Shown one piece after another: positions 1 to 12,158 of a stretch of 64,000 nucleotides of DNA (positions within the stretch are counted from its first letter, which is position 1; each line of letters begins with the position of its first letter). The DNA comes from Petrosia ficiformis (taxonomy: Eukaryota; Porifera; Demospongiae; Haplosclerida; Petrosiidae), in assembly GCA_947044365.1 (NCBI GenBank), contig OX345636.1:30192966-30256965 (forward strand), in the 5' to 3' direction. The translations under genes and the position numbers were made by a program. Below the pieces are notes generated by a model that saw only the letters and a program-made list of their open reading frames with translations, had not been told where the DNA came from and searched no databases.

Positions 1-1086
1 CAGACAATGGCAGTAATATCATGGTTGCTGTAGATGAACTCGAATGTACACGTTTTCCATGCTTCAGTCACTGTCTCAACTTAGCTGTAGAAAAAGCCTC
101 CTCCGTTCCAGAAATCTCAAGGGTTGTTGCTCGATATCGTCGCTTGGTGTCTCACTTCCACCATTCTTCCAAAGATACATATGTATTGAAACAAAAGCAA
201 GTAGATCTTCGTCATAAACAGCAAAACCTCATCCAGGATGTCACCACTAGATGGAAATCATCATATTACATGATTTCAAGAATCATTGAACAACAACAGC
301 CATTGTGTGCGACATTGCTAGAGGTGAAAAGAACTGACCTTTTTCCATCAGAAGAGGAATTTTCAACAATAGAAGTCCATATTGAAGTGATGAAGCCAAT
401 GGTTACTATCACTGAAGCCATTGGTGCTCAACAGTGGGTGACCATATCCACACTTAGACCTCTTCTTCATAAACTCTTGAAATCACACCTAATTGAGAAA
501 TCCAATGACAAAAGGTTAGCTAAGAAGATGAAATCAGAATGCGTACTAACCTCAGCACACGGTATTCAGATGACCTACTTCTCTTACTTTCTAAAGCAGC
601 ATTCCTTGATCCTCGTCTGAAAACTCTACCTTTTCTGTCTTCTACTGAAACAGAGGAACTCCATAAATCCATCAAACAAGAAGCAGTTCAGTTAGCTGAA
701 TCAGCTCCTGCAAATGTCGAAAAAGTACATTAGAAGGACCTCCTGCAACCAAAAAGGCAAAAGGTGAACATGATTTATATGAAATTATTAATGATGTGAT
801 GTAATCAGATGAACAACAACTTACCATGACTCTTGAACAAAAATCATTAGCAGAACTTTCTATGTACTTGTCAGAACCAGAAGTTACTGAAAATCCTTTG
901 CTCTGGTGGAAAATGAACAGTTTTCGATATCCTATTTTGTCTAAACTGGCGTTTGCCAATACCAGCTACATCCGTGCCCTCAGAAAGGGCCTTCAGTACC
1001 GCTGGGCACATTGTTAACAAAAAAGAGCTTGCCTTCAACCATCATCAGTAAACATGTTAGTGTTTCTGTCAGAAAATCTTCCTTAG
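1..1086 (+). pseudogene. hAT-family transposase, degraded (ZBED/hAT C-terminal type)
   Basis: Remnant of a cut-and-paste hAT transposase. From base 21 a 199-codon frame reads like the catalytic core of ZBED-type hAT proteins (CFSHCLNLAV near residue 14, then DVTTRWKSSYYMI). Homology then moves to another frame near 560-600 (KAAFLDPRLKTL), stops at 733, and resumes at 826 with the hAT dimerisation signature (LWWKMNSFRYPILSKLAF). Further shifts near 965 and 1035 are needed to read SVPSERAFSTAGHIVNKK and then ACLQPSSVNMLVFLSENLP, ending near 1086. At least four frame changes make it non-functional. It begins outside the window and may lie in an intron of the adenylyl cyclase gene that follows. 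Family call is confident; no terminal repeats or target duplication can be seen. Confidence 0.85.
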
Positions 1087-1572
1087 AACTCTTAAACACA
1101 GAACTTTAAATGTCACTTGGGTTAAATTATTAACATTATTAAATTAATCTGAACATGTGTTAACTATCGTGATAATATTCACTATCAAGAGACTTTTGCA
1201 AATATCGATTGCAATAGTGATAGTAGTACTATCGCCCAGCACTAGCAGAAAGACAGCAAGTGATCGATAGCACGAGTGTTTTGCTGTCAAGGGCAACATC
1301 CACATCTCAGCTGTGTAACTATTGGATTTCAAAAAGCTGAAGATTTTAGCTTACTTAGTTCAACAGAAGACCTTTTAAAAAAGCCATAGATACTAAAACC
1401 ATACTTCATTTGTTGGTAGAAAGCAGCTAGATGAGTGTTTTTACGAATGCAGTAGTCAGTGGTCATGCCCACAATTTAGCAACTTTCTCAGTCGATCGCT
1501 TGTAAAAATCAACAGATCCAGCCTTACAACATACAATTGTACATGTACTACTAGATGTACTAGTGCATAATT

Positions 1573-1574
1573 TT

Positions 1575-1624
<50 letters not shown>

Positions 1625-1633
1625 TTCTCTCAG
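1573..1633 (+). repeat. (CT)n microsatellite serving as polypyrimidine tract
   Basis: A CT/TCTTT run ends directly in the CAG acceptor of the first adenylyl cyclase exon in the window, so the microsatellite itself supplies the pyrimidine tract of that 3' splice site. Length changes here could affect splicing; that is inference. Confidence 0.8.
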
Positions 1634-4600
1634 TACATTTACTACAGCTGTTTATTAGCTATCAGCAGTATTGCCATATTTATTCGTCTAAACTGGATGG
1701 TTAGAGCTCTCCTGTCTACCATTGCTGTTGTTATTTACATTTTAGTCATTACCTACATTCGACGATGCATCTTCACTAACTATGACAAAAGTGTATATGG
1801 AATTTGTTGGGAATGCTCATGGATTTTTGAGTTAAAAGATTCAGCTTCAATAACATTAGTTGCACTGCTTGGTGCTTGTATTATGCTGGGAAGACATGTA
1901 AGTTATATGGTAAATACTTGTAGTATACTGTACATTAGTAGACATCATAACAAGAGAAAAGTATTTAGGTTTTAATACTTATTATTCATAATGAAATGCT
2001 TGTTAATTGGCTGCTATAGAAAGGTCATTCATGACCACAGATAAGAGTTCACAACTTTTGTTTAGAAAGACGAAAATGTTTTCAATTTCGCCATCTTCCA
2101 GTTATCTTAAATATCAGTAGATAAGATTGCTACATGTATATACATGTACATGTACATATGTTAAACAAGCCACATATTGAAATTAACTTTGGAATGAATT
2201 GTCTCATGGACAACTACTTAATTAATTATTAATATTTTGTCAACAACCTTTCAATGAAATTACTTGTACTATATATATATAATATAATTATACACAATTA
2301 TTCATACATACATGTATACGTTTTCTATTATATTTACAGAATGATTTAGTTTATAGAAGTTCCTTCCTTTGGAAACAAAAGGTACTGAATGTATACATGT
2401 GATGTGTAGTGAGAGGGCATGCGTGTTTTTAAATTAATTGTTTCGGGCAATCTTAAATTTGGTCGTTTTTATGGCCCGTAGGGCCATCCCTATGATTGCT
2501 TTCCACGGGGTTTAATGTATATATATTTATATGTTTGTGTCACTTGCGCGAGTATGCATTGTATACGTAGTTAAGGAAGTTGCGTCATTCCCGGGGACTC
2601 GGTCAATTAATGGGTGTGGCGCATAAAAGAACGTGCGCTCGAACTCTACACGACCAGCAGGAAGAAAGCTGCCTGTAGCTAAGTAGCTTACGTAGAAACT
2701 GGAACTAGTAGCTAGCTATTCTGCCTGAAATATATTCCTAAAGTTCTACAAGGTCCTTTGAAAGGTCAGGAGAGTAGATAATCAAAATAATAACTATAAT
2801 AAGCTGATGTGTTTTAGGCATGATAAAGTCAGCCATGATTACTGAATGCTGGACACCACAAAGCAGTCATAGGGATACTTTTGTCTTCACTTAAATTTGT
2901 AAAGCAATCATAGGGATGTTTTTTTCTCTATATACACTTGTTTCATAATGAGGATAGTATTTTAGATATATTACCCAAACTAGTATAATAATTATACATA
3001 TACTAACCGCAAACACAATACAAACAATTTCATGTATATTATAAATATAAGTAATAACATCATTTTGTGATTCTTGATTAAAAGCAATCATAGGGAATGC
3101 TTTTGGGCCATGAAAAGGGATACCAGACACACAAAATGTACATATATATCAGACGATGTACATGTACACCTGTATCATGCATATGTATATATTCACACAG
3201 AGTCGTCGTGAAAAAGATGAGAAAAAGAAACTAGAGGACATAAATCGTTTATTAATGCAGAACATCCTACCACAACATGTTGCTAATTATTATCTACAAC
3301 ATGGACAAAAAGGACCAGTGAGTGAAATTTTCAACAGAAATATCAGAAGGAGAAATATCCATATTTCTGTCTCCAAAATGAATTAAATGAAGAGTAATTT
3401 CTAAAGGGCTGTCAAAAATTGATAATGACATTTAGTAGTAACCAGGAGTGTTGAGGGGAAGCTCCAATTTTAGATTCTCTACTCTATTAATAATTCTGGT
3501 GATCAAATCAGTCATAAATTTAAAACGTGTGAGGAGAGGGGACTCAAATTTGTGGTTGGAAATCTCTAGTCTCACCCTAGCTGCACTATTTTGGTTGGGG
3601 ACTAAATAATGTTGCATTTCAGAATGCTAGAATATCAATGAAATTGCAGATAGTTCAATTAATTGCATATTGAGTACATACATGTACATGTCATGGATTT
3701 GTTGTCACTAATTTTACTAGTGTTCTGTGTACATGTATAATGGTTGCTATAACTTTTAGATAGAGACATGAATTAGTTATTGTATCTTCTGTTTATAAAG
3801 TTTAATACACAATTATCGGCCAATGCACTAATTCCTGATCACAAGCCAAAAAAAAGACATCATCCCCAAATATTAGCCTGTGATGTCAAATGCTACTCTA
3901 TGTTGTGGTGCAGTTGGGAATGAGACTAGCAAGACCCAGGGCACTCCCTCTCTGTATAAACCCTTGCTGTCCTAGTTATAGAATTTTTAAAATTTTTAAC
4001 AAAGTCATTCATATACACTCATGATTGTACATGTACATCTATTTATCAACTTGTGAATGTATCAATTAAAGTGTTACAGGTTCATGTACATGTAGCTGTA
4101 ATATCCAGAAATTATATAATTATGTTGTTATCTCGTTACAGTTGTACTCCGAAGACTATCAGGATATTTGTGTGATGTTTGCATCTATTCCTAATTTCTG
4201 GGAATTCTATTCCGAGTCTGACATAACCGATCAGGGGAAAAATTGTTTGAGACTCTTGAATGAAATCATTGCTGATTTCGATGAGGTACATGTACATATC
4301 AATAGTTTTGTCACCACTTTAGTTAGAGCAGGAGCTCATAAATTCAAAATTCATTAGGCTTACTAAAAGGGTTTTAGTTATAGTTTTACATGTACAGTAG
4401 TACCTGACTTTATTAAGTTTACATACTATAATGGGAGCTACATAGTATAATGGAAGCTACACTTTAATAAGGTGATAGTCAACGTACTTCTATAGTACTA
4501 CTTTGTACTGTAATGTGTGAATCCCCTTTACATTTGTATGTACATGTAATACCATAGTACTAACTACTAAGGTGTAATAATGTGTAGTACATTAGCAGTA

Positions 4601-7600
4601 CAGTGTACAATCACAATGTACACTGTACTCAATGTAAGTACAGTGTGTAGACCTATTAATGTCAGGTACTGTAGTTGCTAACTAAAAAGTACCCATTATT
4701 GGGAAATTGCAGTGTTAGTTTAGTTACTACAGTAGTGCCTTATATATACATGTAATTACATTTATTATTCATCTTTATATCTACTGGTTTCTCTGTGTAC
4801 AGTACTAATCCAGTTCCAAGTGAATCGTCAAACATGTATCACATGCAATGCACATGCAATTCACATACATGTGCGTGTGTTTCCAAGTGCATGCATGCAT
4901 GTATGAGCGTTCAAACACTCAGATTGTTGTCTTTCTGCAACTTGCAATTATATTTCTAGTGTCTATGGCTTCTTGGAAAGTCTTGTATATCTCCCATTAA
5001 GTAGGTTGTATAACTAATATTGGAAAGAAGTTGCTTGAAACAGCTCATCTTCTGGTTTCTAGCTTCTAATGGAAAATATCTCGAGTAGTAGTGTGGATTT
5101 GCAGATTATAATTGTGAAGTTATAAAACCAACTGTCATTTATCTTGAGCCAGTAACACTGATAGACTGAAAGTGATAACAGCACTGAATCTGTACTGCCA
5201 AGAACATGGAAACTGACATGATACCAACATCAGAAAACCTTGTACTTCTCTGCATGTATTGTCCGCATGTATAACTGGTTTTACTAGTAATATGTACATG
5301 TACTGTACCTGCAATACCTGTATTACCAGTTTGCTGATTTTACTATTATTACATACACTACCTACATGTATTTACTATCTACATTATAAGTATCACCAGT
5401 AATTCCTCTTTTATAGTTACTTGTCAAACTAAAATTTAGTGGAGTTGAAAAGATCAAGACTATTGGAGCAACATACATGGCTGCCACTGGACTTAATAAA
5501 AAAGTTAATAATCATAAGAATTGTCATGACTAGTTTTATAACAAGATATATAGAGAAAAAAGTATCCCTATGACTGCTTTGTGGTGTCCATCATTCAGTA
5601 ATCATGGCTAACTTTATGATGCCTGAAACACATCAGCCTATTATAGTTATTATTTTGATTATCTACTCTGTTTACCTTTTAAAGAACCTTGTAGAACTTG
5701 TAGAATATATTTCAGGTAGAATAGCTAGCTATTAGTTCCAGTTTCTACGTAAACTACACAGCTTTCTTTCTGCTGGTCTGTAGAACTTGATCGCGCGTTC
5801 TTTTACGCGCCACGCCCATTAATTGACCGAGCCCCCAGGAATGATGTAACTTCCTTAACTATGTATACAACGCATACTCGTGTAGGTGACACAAGAATAT
5901 ATATATATATATACATTGTATATATAGTTCGAACCCGTGGGAAAGCAATCATAGGGATGGCCCTACGGGCCATAATTAATAGTACTGCTATTATTCATTT
6001 CACAAAGAAAAGCCTTCTATTTAAATGCTTGCTGTTGTACTATTTTAGGTATGATTGTAACAAAATGTGTGTTTTGATAGACCAACTGTTGTGTTAACTT
6101 AACAGAATAGCTAAATACCTATACAGCTTTTCAATAGAAGTGAAATGAGTAATAAAGTACATGTACCTAAAATTACATGCATGTATTATTAAATATTGAC
6201 TAATGATGATATTTGGTGTTTGGTACAAGAACCCAACAAAGTAAGGAGCATGAACACTGTGTTGATGGAATCCAACAGCCCTCGTCCTCTCATGCTACCT
6301 TTGACAATAGCCTTATCTTTATCTAGAACCTAGCTACCACCTTTGATCAACAGCTTTTGACTACTTTCAACCAATAATCCTCAGACCACTAGTTTTGACT
6401 GAAGTCTGTTCGCATTCACAATGACCTCAAAATTAGGATGTGATGACTTTGTATGTAATGTAGTGTATAGTTTAATGTCATAAGGTTAATATATGATTAT
6501 ACTGTAACTCAATAATGAAACAATGGATTGAAATTTAATATGCACAAAAAAATAACTGCATGAGAAGGATAATTAATGAAGGTTAAAATATGGTTGTCAT
6601 TCTAAACTAAAGTTTCATGAACATTATTCTGAGGTCAAGGTGAATGTGAATGACCTTTAGTACCCCTTCTCGAAACAATTAGGTTTCATCTTAGTTACAT
6701 AACTGTTATTATAAAATGTGACCTGATTTCAAAATACCCAGATAAAAATAGAGTGTTGATATTAGTCCCACCCAAACCCCTACCCTTTTACAAAGTCACG
6801 CTATTTATTAGACCAGGTCTCAATCAGAAACCACTACTTATAATATTTAACATTTCCAGCTTGAAATAATACATTAGATCCATTTTTGTACTGGGAAAGG
6901 ACATTATAATTCAATAAAAAAAAATTACCCCCAAAAAGGAGAAAAACGTAGCACAGTGCTGTACCGTGCTAGCACACTCTAGGGATAACCATGCTTGCCA
7001 GTCTACCATTTTATTCAGGAAGTGAATAAATTATCGAGCTTCTTAGTACAAAACTGTGAAATGATGACCAAGGTACATGTACATTGTACATGTACATGTA
7101 CATTGTGAGTATCTGATCAACATTATTATAATACTGTCCTTTTTCAAAAATTAAGTCACAAATATATTTAAAATCTCATTATTACCCCTGTTATCAACAT
7201 ATCACTAGTCCCTACATAGTAATCATGTTGTAATTATTGTATAGAGTGATATTACCAAGAATCATCATATCACAATGATGACTGACTTTGCTTTGAGGAT
7301 GTATCAAAAATTGGATGTTGTTAATAAACACTCTTTTAACAGCTTTCAGTTAAGAATTGGTAAGTTATAAAATATCAGGCATGGGTTTGTATCATGAAGA
7401 CTACAAAATTTGTGTACAGACATAAGGATTTATGCCCCTTATTGATCACCTTAATATTACCTTTAATTTTGTCCCTGAACATCAATTTCATTCTGTACAT
7501 GTAAATAGGCTGGAGTGCATACTGAACATTGAACTGGCCACTAGTTAAATTGCTTTAGAGTAAAAGCCAAATGTAGGGAACTTTTCTTATCAACTTGCAT

Positions 7601-9976
7601 CCTCCATTTTGTAATGATGGATATCTGTACACCAAAATAATTGTAGTATATCTTAATTCCTCTTCTGCATATCAAGAATGGTTTCATAACGAACTTCCTA
7701 AAATTTCACTAAATTGAATAGTAATCTAATTGTAATTAGTAGTATACAAAGTGAATCATATCTGAGACCTTTGCATTTGCTAGTAATAATCTTTATAACT
7801 TAAGATTAATTACAAAATGTTTTTATTGGTGTGATTGTTCATGATCAGCTCTTCATCTAGAGCATAAGATTCAACTTTCTATATTACACATGCACTTAGC
7901 TGGGAAGAAGAAAGCCGTAGATGCATAAATCACTTGCATGAAGACATCGTATGAAAATTTTGTGGTTTTTGTGGCCACATCCACATCTTTAGCTATTTCA
8001 ATTTGATCTATTCACCTGTGTATTGTATAGTAAAATACCTTGTTTCTTATGACTTTTTGTATTGATGATGACTGCTTTGTGTGATTTCAATAATCAATTT
8101 ATGTACATGTATAAATACTAGTATTGTAACCATAGTGACCACTTTTAATTATAGTTTCTTTTAATTTAGTTATAGCCTTAAGGCTTACTAAAAGTGTTTT
8201 AGCTAACTAACTGAAGTATCCATTACTGGCTGATTTTTGTTTTACAAATATTATAGTTCAGTAGACCTGTAATTTAGTATTTTCATTAGTGAAAATGCTT
8301 TACTAAAAGTGGATTTAGTTGTAGTTGTAGTTAACTAAAACAACACTAATAAATACCAAATACAATGTATGCGAGTCATTCAAACTATTAATGTACATGT
8401 AGTATTATAATATTTTGTACTATAAGGTTGATATTAATTTAACATACTGTACTGTACATACATAATCATTATGTACTTGTTCATTTGATAGGTATTAATC
8501 ATGGACCTGTAGTTGCTGGTGTGATTGGTGCTCATAAACCACAATATGATATTTGGGGTAATACAGTGAATGTGGCCAGTAGAATGGATTCTACTGGAGT
8601 ACCAGGAAAGATACAGGTTTGTTTGTACGTACAAATCTATACTCAGGGGAGTTTGCTAAAAGTCAGCATGCACAGAGTCACAGACCCTACTCGCCTAGTC
8701 TGCGATCAAATTGGACAATACCAATGCCAGCACAAATGAATTTTGGATGGTACCCTACATACATAGATATAGTAAATAACAAGGGGGTGTTGCTAAAACG
8801 TGGAATGAAATAGACAAAATTGAAGGGTAAAGAGCTACCTTTGTATCATTGAAAACAGTTTTCTTTCTACGCAAAAAAAAAAAATCTTGATGAGACAGAG
8901 AATTGGCCTGGTTTTATTTGAGAGCTGGATTGTACAGGTCTTTGTTGTTGATAAGCAGTCATTTTGTTTCTTGCATAGTAAAGCTTATTTGCTTCCTGTA
9001 CAAAATTGATGAGTAGCCATTTATATGTAAAAGCATGCAAACATCCTGTAATCAAAATCAATTAACATAGCAAGTAAGGTGGTAATATTATCATTATTGC
9101 ATTCATTTACTTGTTAGTCAAGCAGTTATTGAAGTATAGACCTCTAAGTTAATATGATGTACCGAAAGGTGTATTACATTGTATTATTGCTGATCATGTG
9201 ACCTGTGGCCAATCAGAGTGCAGATATTGCGTCACGTGATTGACCATTAAATCACTTATTGCACACTTTGCTCACCTCTACTAACGAAGCTGCTTCAACA
9301 ACAATGGTAGTTCAACAGATCATCAATAAATCACTTAGAACACACTTGACAGATGTAGCACTTGGGCAGTCAATAAAGGTCTCATTTACATAACGCACTC
9401 GCCTTCGGCTCGTGCATTATGTAAACTCGACCTTTATTGACCCGCCCTCGTGCTACATTAAAACACGTAATCACGGTAAAGTGTGTTCTAACTATTACTT
9501 ATGACATTGTACCTGTATGTACCAGGGTTGGACTATAATTATCATTGCAATAATCATATTGCATGATTTTTGTCTGCCATTTTTATTGCAACAACAAAAT
9601 TGTTGTCTTAATGCAGTTCCATAATAGATAATCACGCACAAAAAAGTAATAATTGTGCAATAATATTATAAGCACGCTAAAAACAAAGATCAGAGGTTTC
9701 ATCTTGCTGTCATGGACAGTATCAAAGTTGCAATGTTTGGGAATAATTGCAAATTTTAATTTTCAATATCGCCCAATGCTAGTATGTACTACTTCTGACA
9801 TTGTTCATGTTTATAACAATAACTATCATAACTCTTTTGTATAGGTTACTAAAGATACTGCTCAAATACTGGAAGACCATGGTTACATAGTTGAAGAAAG
9901 AGGTGAAGTACAAGTGAAGGGTAAAGGAACTCTCATTACATCATTTGTGTTAGGAAAAGGAACAGAAAGAATATAA
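1634..9976 (+). CDS. Transmembrane adenylyl cyclase, 3' part (second TM region and C2 catalytic domain)
   Basis: Makes cAMP from ATP at the plasma membrane as a G-protein effector. Exons by GT/AG borders and phase: 1634-1897, 2340-2381, 3201-3317, 4142-4285, 5417-5503, 7245-7359, 8492-8616, 9845-9976 (stop TAA). The first two encode hydrophobic segments and the FLWKQK turn after the last helix. The rest encode a full C2 domain: [66 protein letters not shown], then [19 protein letters not shown] and VKGKG. The C2 ATP-site residues Lys (EKIK), Asp/Asn/Arg (YDIWGN..NVASR) and Lys (VKGKG) are kept. [10 protein letters not shown] and YSESD resemble mammalian types 2/4/7. The 5' half (C1 domain, first TM set) lies outside the window. 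The donor after 5503 (gttaat) is weak. Large introns carry transposons at 2471-2943 and 5546-5972. Confidence 0.94.
2471..2943 (+). mobile_element. Non-autonomous DNA element, CATCCCTATGATTGCTTT family, copy A
   Basis: About 470 bp inside an adenylyl cyclase intron. The two ends carry inverted CATCCCTATGATTGCTTT / AAAGCAATCATAGGGATG, and the left tip is the palindrome atggcccgtagggccat. The middle holds TTAAGGAAGTTGCGTCATTC, a GC-rich patch and AGAGTAGATAATCAAAATAA, shared with copies at 5546, 27829, 31126, 35895, 44211 and 59777. No long ORF, so a MITE-like element; superfamily not determined. Confidence 0.75.
5546..5972 (-). mobile_element. Non-autonomous DNA element, CATCCCTATGATTGCTTT family, copy B
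   Basis: Inverted relative to copy A and equally complete: begins near tatagagaaaaaagtatccc and ends with the palindromic tip atggccctacgggccat. It sits in the adenylyl cyclase intron that starts at 5504, about 40 bases after the weak donor. Confidence 0.75.
6390..6670 (+). repeat. Dispersed repeat with CATTCAC/TGACCTCA ends, copy 1
   Basis: The segment opens with CATTCACAATGACCTCAAAA and closes with the inverse-type TGAGGTCAAGGTGAATGTGA. A second copy in opposite orientation lies at 31830-32115, sharing the CCATTGTTTCATTAT-type middle. It fits a short terminal-inverted-repeat element within an intron of the adenylyl cyclase gene. Confidence 0.6.
9335..9491. mobile_element. Short foldback (MITE-like) element
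   Basis: TTAGAACACACTT at the left is inverted as AAGTGTGTTCTAA at the right, and an inner pair GTCAATAAAGGTC / GACCTTTATTGAC flanks a GC-rich loop (CGCCTTCGGCTCG). It lies in the last intron of the adenylyl cyclase gene. The GC content stands out from the AT-rich surroundings. Confidence 0.65.
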
Positions 9977-9984
9977 CAATTATT

Positions 9985-9990
9985 AATAAA
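9985..9990 (+). promoter_or_regulatory. Polyadenylation signal of the adenylyl cyclase gene
   Basis: AATAAA lies 8 bases after the stop codon, implying a very short 3' UTR. No better-placed signal is seen within the next 200 bases. Confidence 0.5.
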
Positions 9991-10700
9991 CTATGCAAAT
10001 ACAAGATTACCTCTCCAACTCTATAAATTATTTACTTTCTGTTATACTAAAACATAACATTATAACAAATTTTTTATTATAATTAAACTCGTATACCGAC
10101 ACTGTACACCTATAATAATTGTAGGTACATTAGCTTGTATGATCTAGTTTGAAGCAGCTATTATTCTTTGTCTTCAGTTTTTATTTATTGAGTTTCTTTT
10201 AACCATAATTACATAATGATAATCAGAGTTTTTTTACTGTAGCTATTCAGTATTAATAGAAGATATTCTCTTCTCTTGAAAATAATGATAATTATAATTA
10301 TTATACTTTTAGACATTAAACAAATGAATGTTTTACATAAACATAGCAATACTGCAGAGGCATCTTTTCGTAAACATTCATTAGCATATTCAAACAGTTG
10401 TCACGCTCCTTGTAGTGTGATTTATCATTTGAGAGACCAGGTTCCTCTAATAAAAGAATAATAATAGATTATTGTGATACATAATTTAACTGTTGGCATT
10501 ATATCCAGGCTCCATGGCCAGAATACAAGAATCTGCAGGTTACAAAATTAAATATTGTGTATGCACTAAAATACATTTGAAATGACAAATGGTGTCACTC
10601 ATCCTTAAATGAAACTATTAGACACAATCGTTTATAGTATTCCTAGATATCTGGGAAATTAAATTCTCTTTTTTTGGCCAAGAGAGTGGTTATGAAACCA

Positions 10701-10896
10701 ACCATACACTAGATAACATTGTTCCTTGTAACAGTTAAGCCCACCATGCATGCATACACTGCATGCAACACTTCCTCTTTGATCTTTGATGTATCACTTG
10801 CAACATTGTTGAGCATTGTTGCAGTGTTACATGATAGATCAAACAGGAGGTGTTGCATTCAACTGTTACAAGCAACAATGCTGCCTAGTGTATGGT
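10701..10896. mobile_element. Foldback MITE with ACCATACACTAG ends
   Basis: ACCATACACTAGATAACATT at the left end is inverted at the right end as ...CTGCCTAGTGTATGGT, and the match runs on through TTGTAACAGTT and CAACACTTCCTCTTTGATC. The ~196 bp unit therefore folds over most of its length. No coding capacity. Target duplication not clear. Confidence 0.7.
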
Positions 10897-11559
10897 GATA
10901 AGACTATACTAAAACATGTTTAAAAGTTCTTAGGCTGTGTTTGTTGTAGAAACTTGTTCAAACATAAAATCAATGTGTATTCTTCAGTAACAACCTAACA
11001 GACATATTTCATGTTATGTGTTGTTGTTGTATTATTTGCATAATTATGATTTGTCAGAGCATTACAAAACCAGTACTTAAGTTATTACTATGGTAGATTT
11101 CCTGTATAAATGAATGCACTAAAGTGCAGAACCCTCGCTAAAAAGATGCTACTATGAATGTATGCTTCTCAGCATAAACAATCAATAATGAAACAGGGAG
11201 TCATGGCGTTCCTCATCAACTCAGATTCATATCTCCTCAGAACTGGTGACAAGACTTCAAAGACAGCTGCAGAAACACTTGTTACGACGAGTCCCAAGAA
11301 ACAAAGCGTCTAAGATACAAAACTTTCTGGAATCTTCGACAAAATGCGTATGCATGCTCGATCTCCGCCTACGTTTGGATTAACCAATTTAATTAATAGG
11401 CGTGACTGAGTAACAATGGCGCAAAAAGCCTATTTTTTGACTTTGCACGACTGTATCTTTTCCATCGAAGAGTTTTCTTGCAAATCGCTTGAATCTCGCA
11501 GTAGACCTAGTGTGATCTTTCCTTCGCAGTTACCAAGAATTTTCAAAAGTAAGCCGTTG

Positions 11560-11573
11560 CAAAGATTAGTGGG

Positions 11574-11614
<41 letters not shown>

Positions 11615-11850
11615 CGATTACTATAACCCTCCGCCTACGCGCTCGGGTTAATAAGGAAAAATGGTAAAGGTAGAAAGTGACAGTCATGGCAAGATTCCAT
11701 GCATTTTTTTTTACTACCAGAATATCAGGAACAATGAACGTGACTTCGTGAGTTATACAAATAGTCATAACTTTATAACCAAAGGTTTTGGAAAAAGGCT
11801 TTTTTTGATCCTTATATAATTTGAAGTCTGCTTGTAGCTTGTTTCGTGTG
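11560..11850 (+). repeat. CA-microsatellite repeat family (CCCTCCGCCTACG), copy 1
   Basis: Contains (AC)n at 11575-11610, then CCGATTACTATAACCCTCCG and, further on, CATAACTTTATAACCAAAGG and TATAATTTGAAG. The same blocks occur at 22318-22545 (same strand, order intact) and 49587-49815 (opposite strand). Here the block order is swapped, so this may be two fragments side by side. Confidence 0.6.
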
Positions 11851-11859
11851 ACGCCTACA

Positions 11860-12090
11860 TTTCATTATCTATATTACCTATACGCAGATCTGATCTGATA
11901 TTGTCTGTGTGAAATATATAGTTGTATTTATCTAGTTTACAACTGTTCACACATAGTACATTGTTAATTATTCTATTGTTTGTGTGCTATACATATATAT
12001 AGGCAATGCAGTTGCCTATACTGATACTCTACCTATATCTTCAATATAGGCACCTATTCAGATCCTTATACTAGTATAGGTGCAACCCTA
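11860..12090 (-). mobile_element. hAT-type MITE, TAGGGTTGCAC family, truncated copy
   Basis: Inverted relative to the complete copy at 14130-14413: the right tip reads GGTGCAACCCTA, followed inwards by CCTATATTGAAGATATAGG-type sequence, the CTATTGTTTGTGTG block and GATATTGTCTGTGTGA. The left tip is missing. Together the two copies form an inverted pair that brackets EXTL2-like exons 2 to 4. Confidence 0.7.
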
Positions 12091-12158
12091 TTATCAATGC
12101 AAGGTTAACTAGCAATGTTTCAACTACATACATTGGTATATAGGAAAGAACAAATCAA

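Larger units (their letters stand above)
9977..12158. other. Intergenic region between convergent genes, repeats only
   Basis: Between the adenylyl cyclase stop and the putative 3' end of the EXTL2-like gene I see no supported coding exon. It holds a foldback element (10701-10896), a CA-microsatellite repeat (11560-11850) and one copy of a hAT-type MITE (about 11860-12090). Small ORFs here have no recognisable content. Confidence 0.6.

Noticed and set aside
5925..5942. GTTCGAACCC, like a tRNA T-arm
   Set aside because: No acceptor stem, D-arm or anticodon arm around it; it is part of transposon copy B next to a TA run.
11195..11345. Short open frames on both strands (MAFLINSDSY... and a hydrophobic minus-strand stretch)
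   Set aside because: Under 50 codons, no paired splice sites that extend them and no recognisable motif.
11416..11768. ORFs on both strands including a poly-(Thr-His)/(Val-Cys) run
   Set aside because: Generated by the (AC)n microsatellite in a dispersed repeat.
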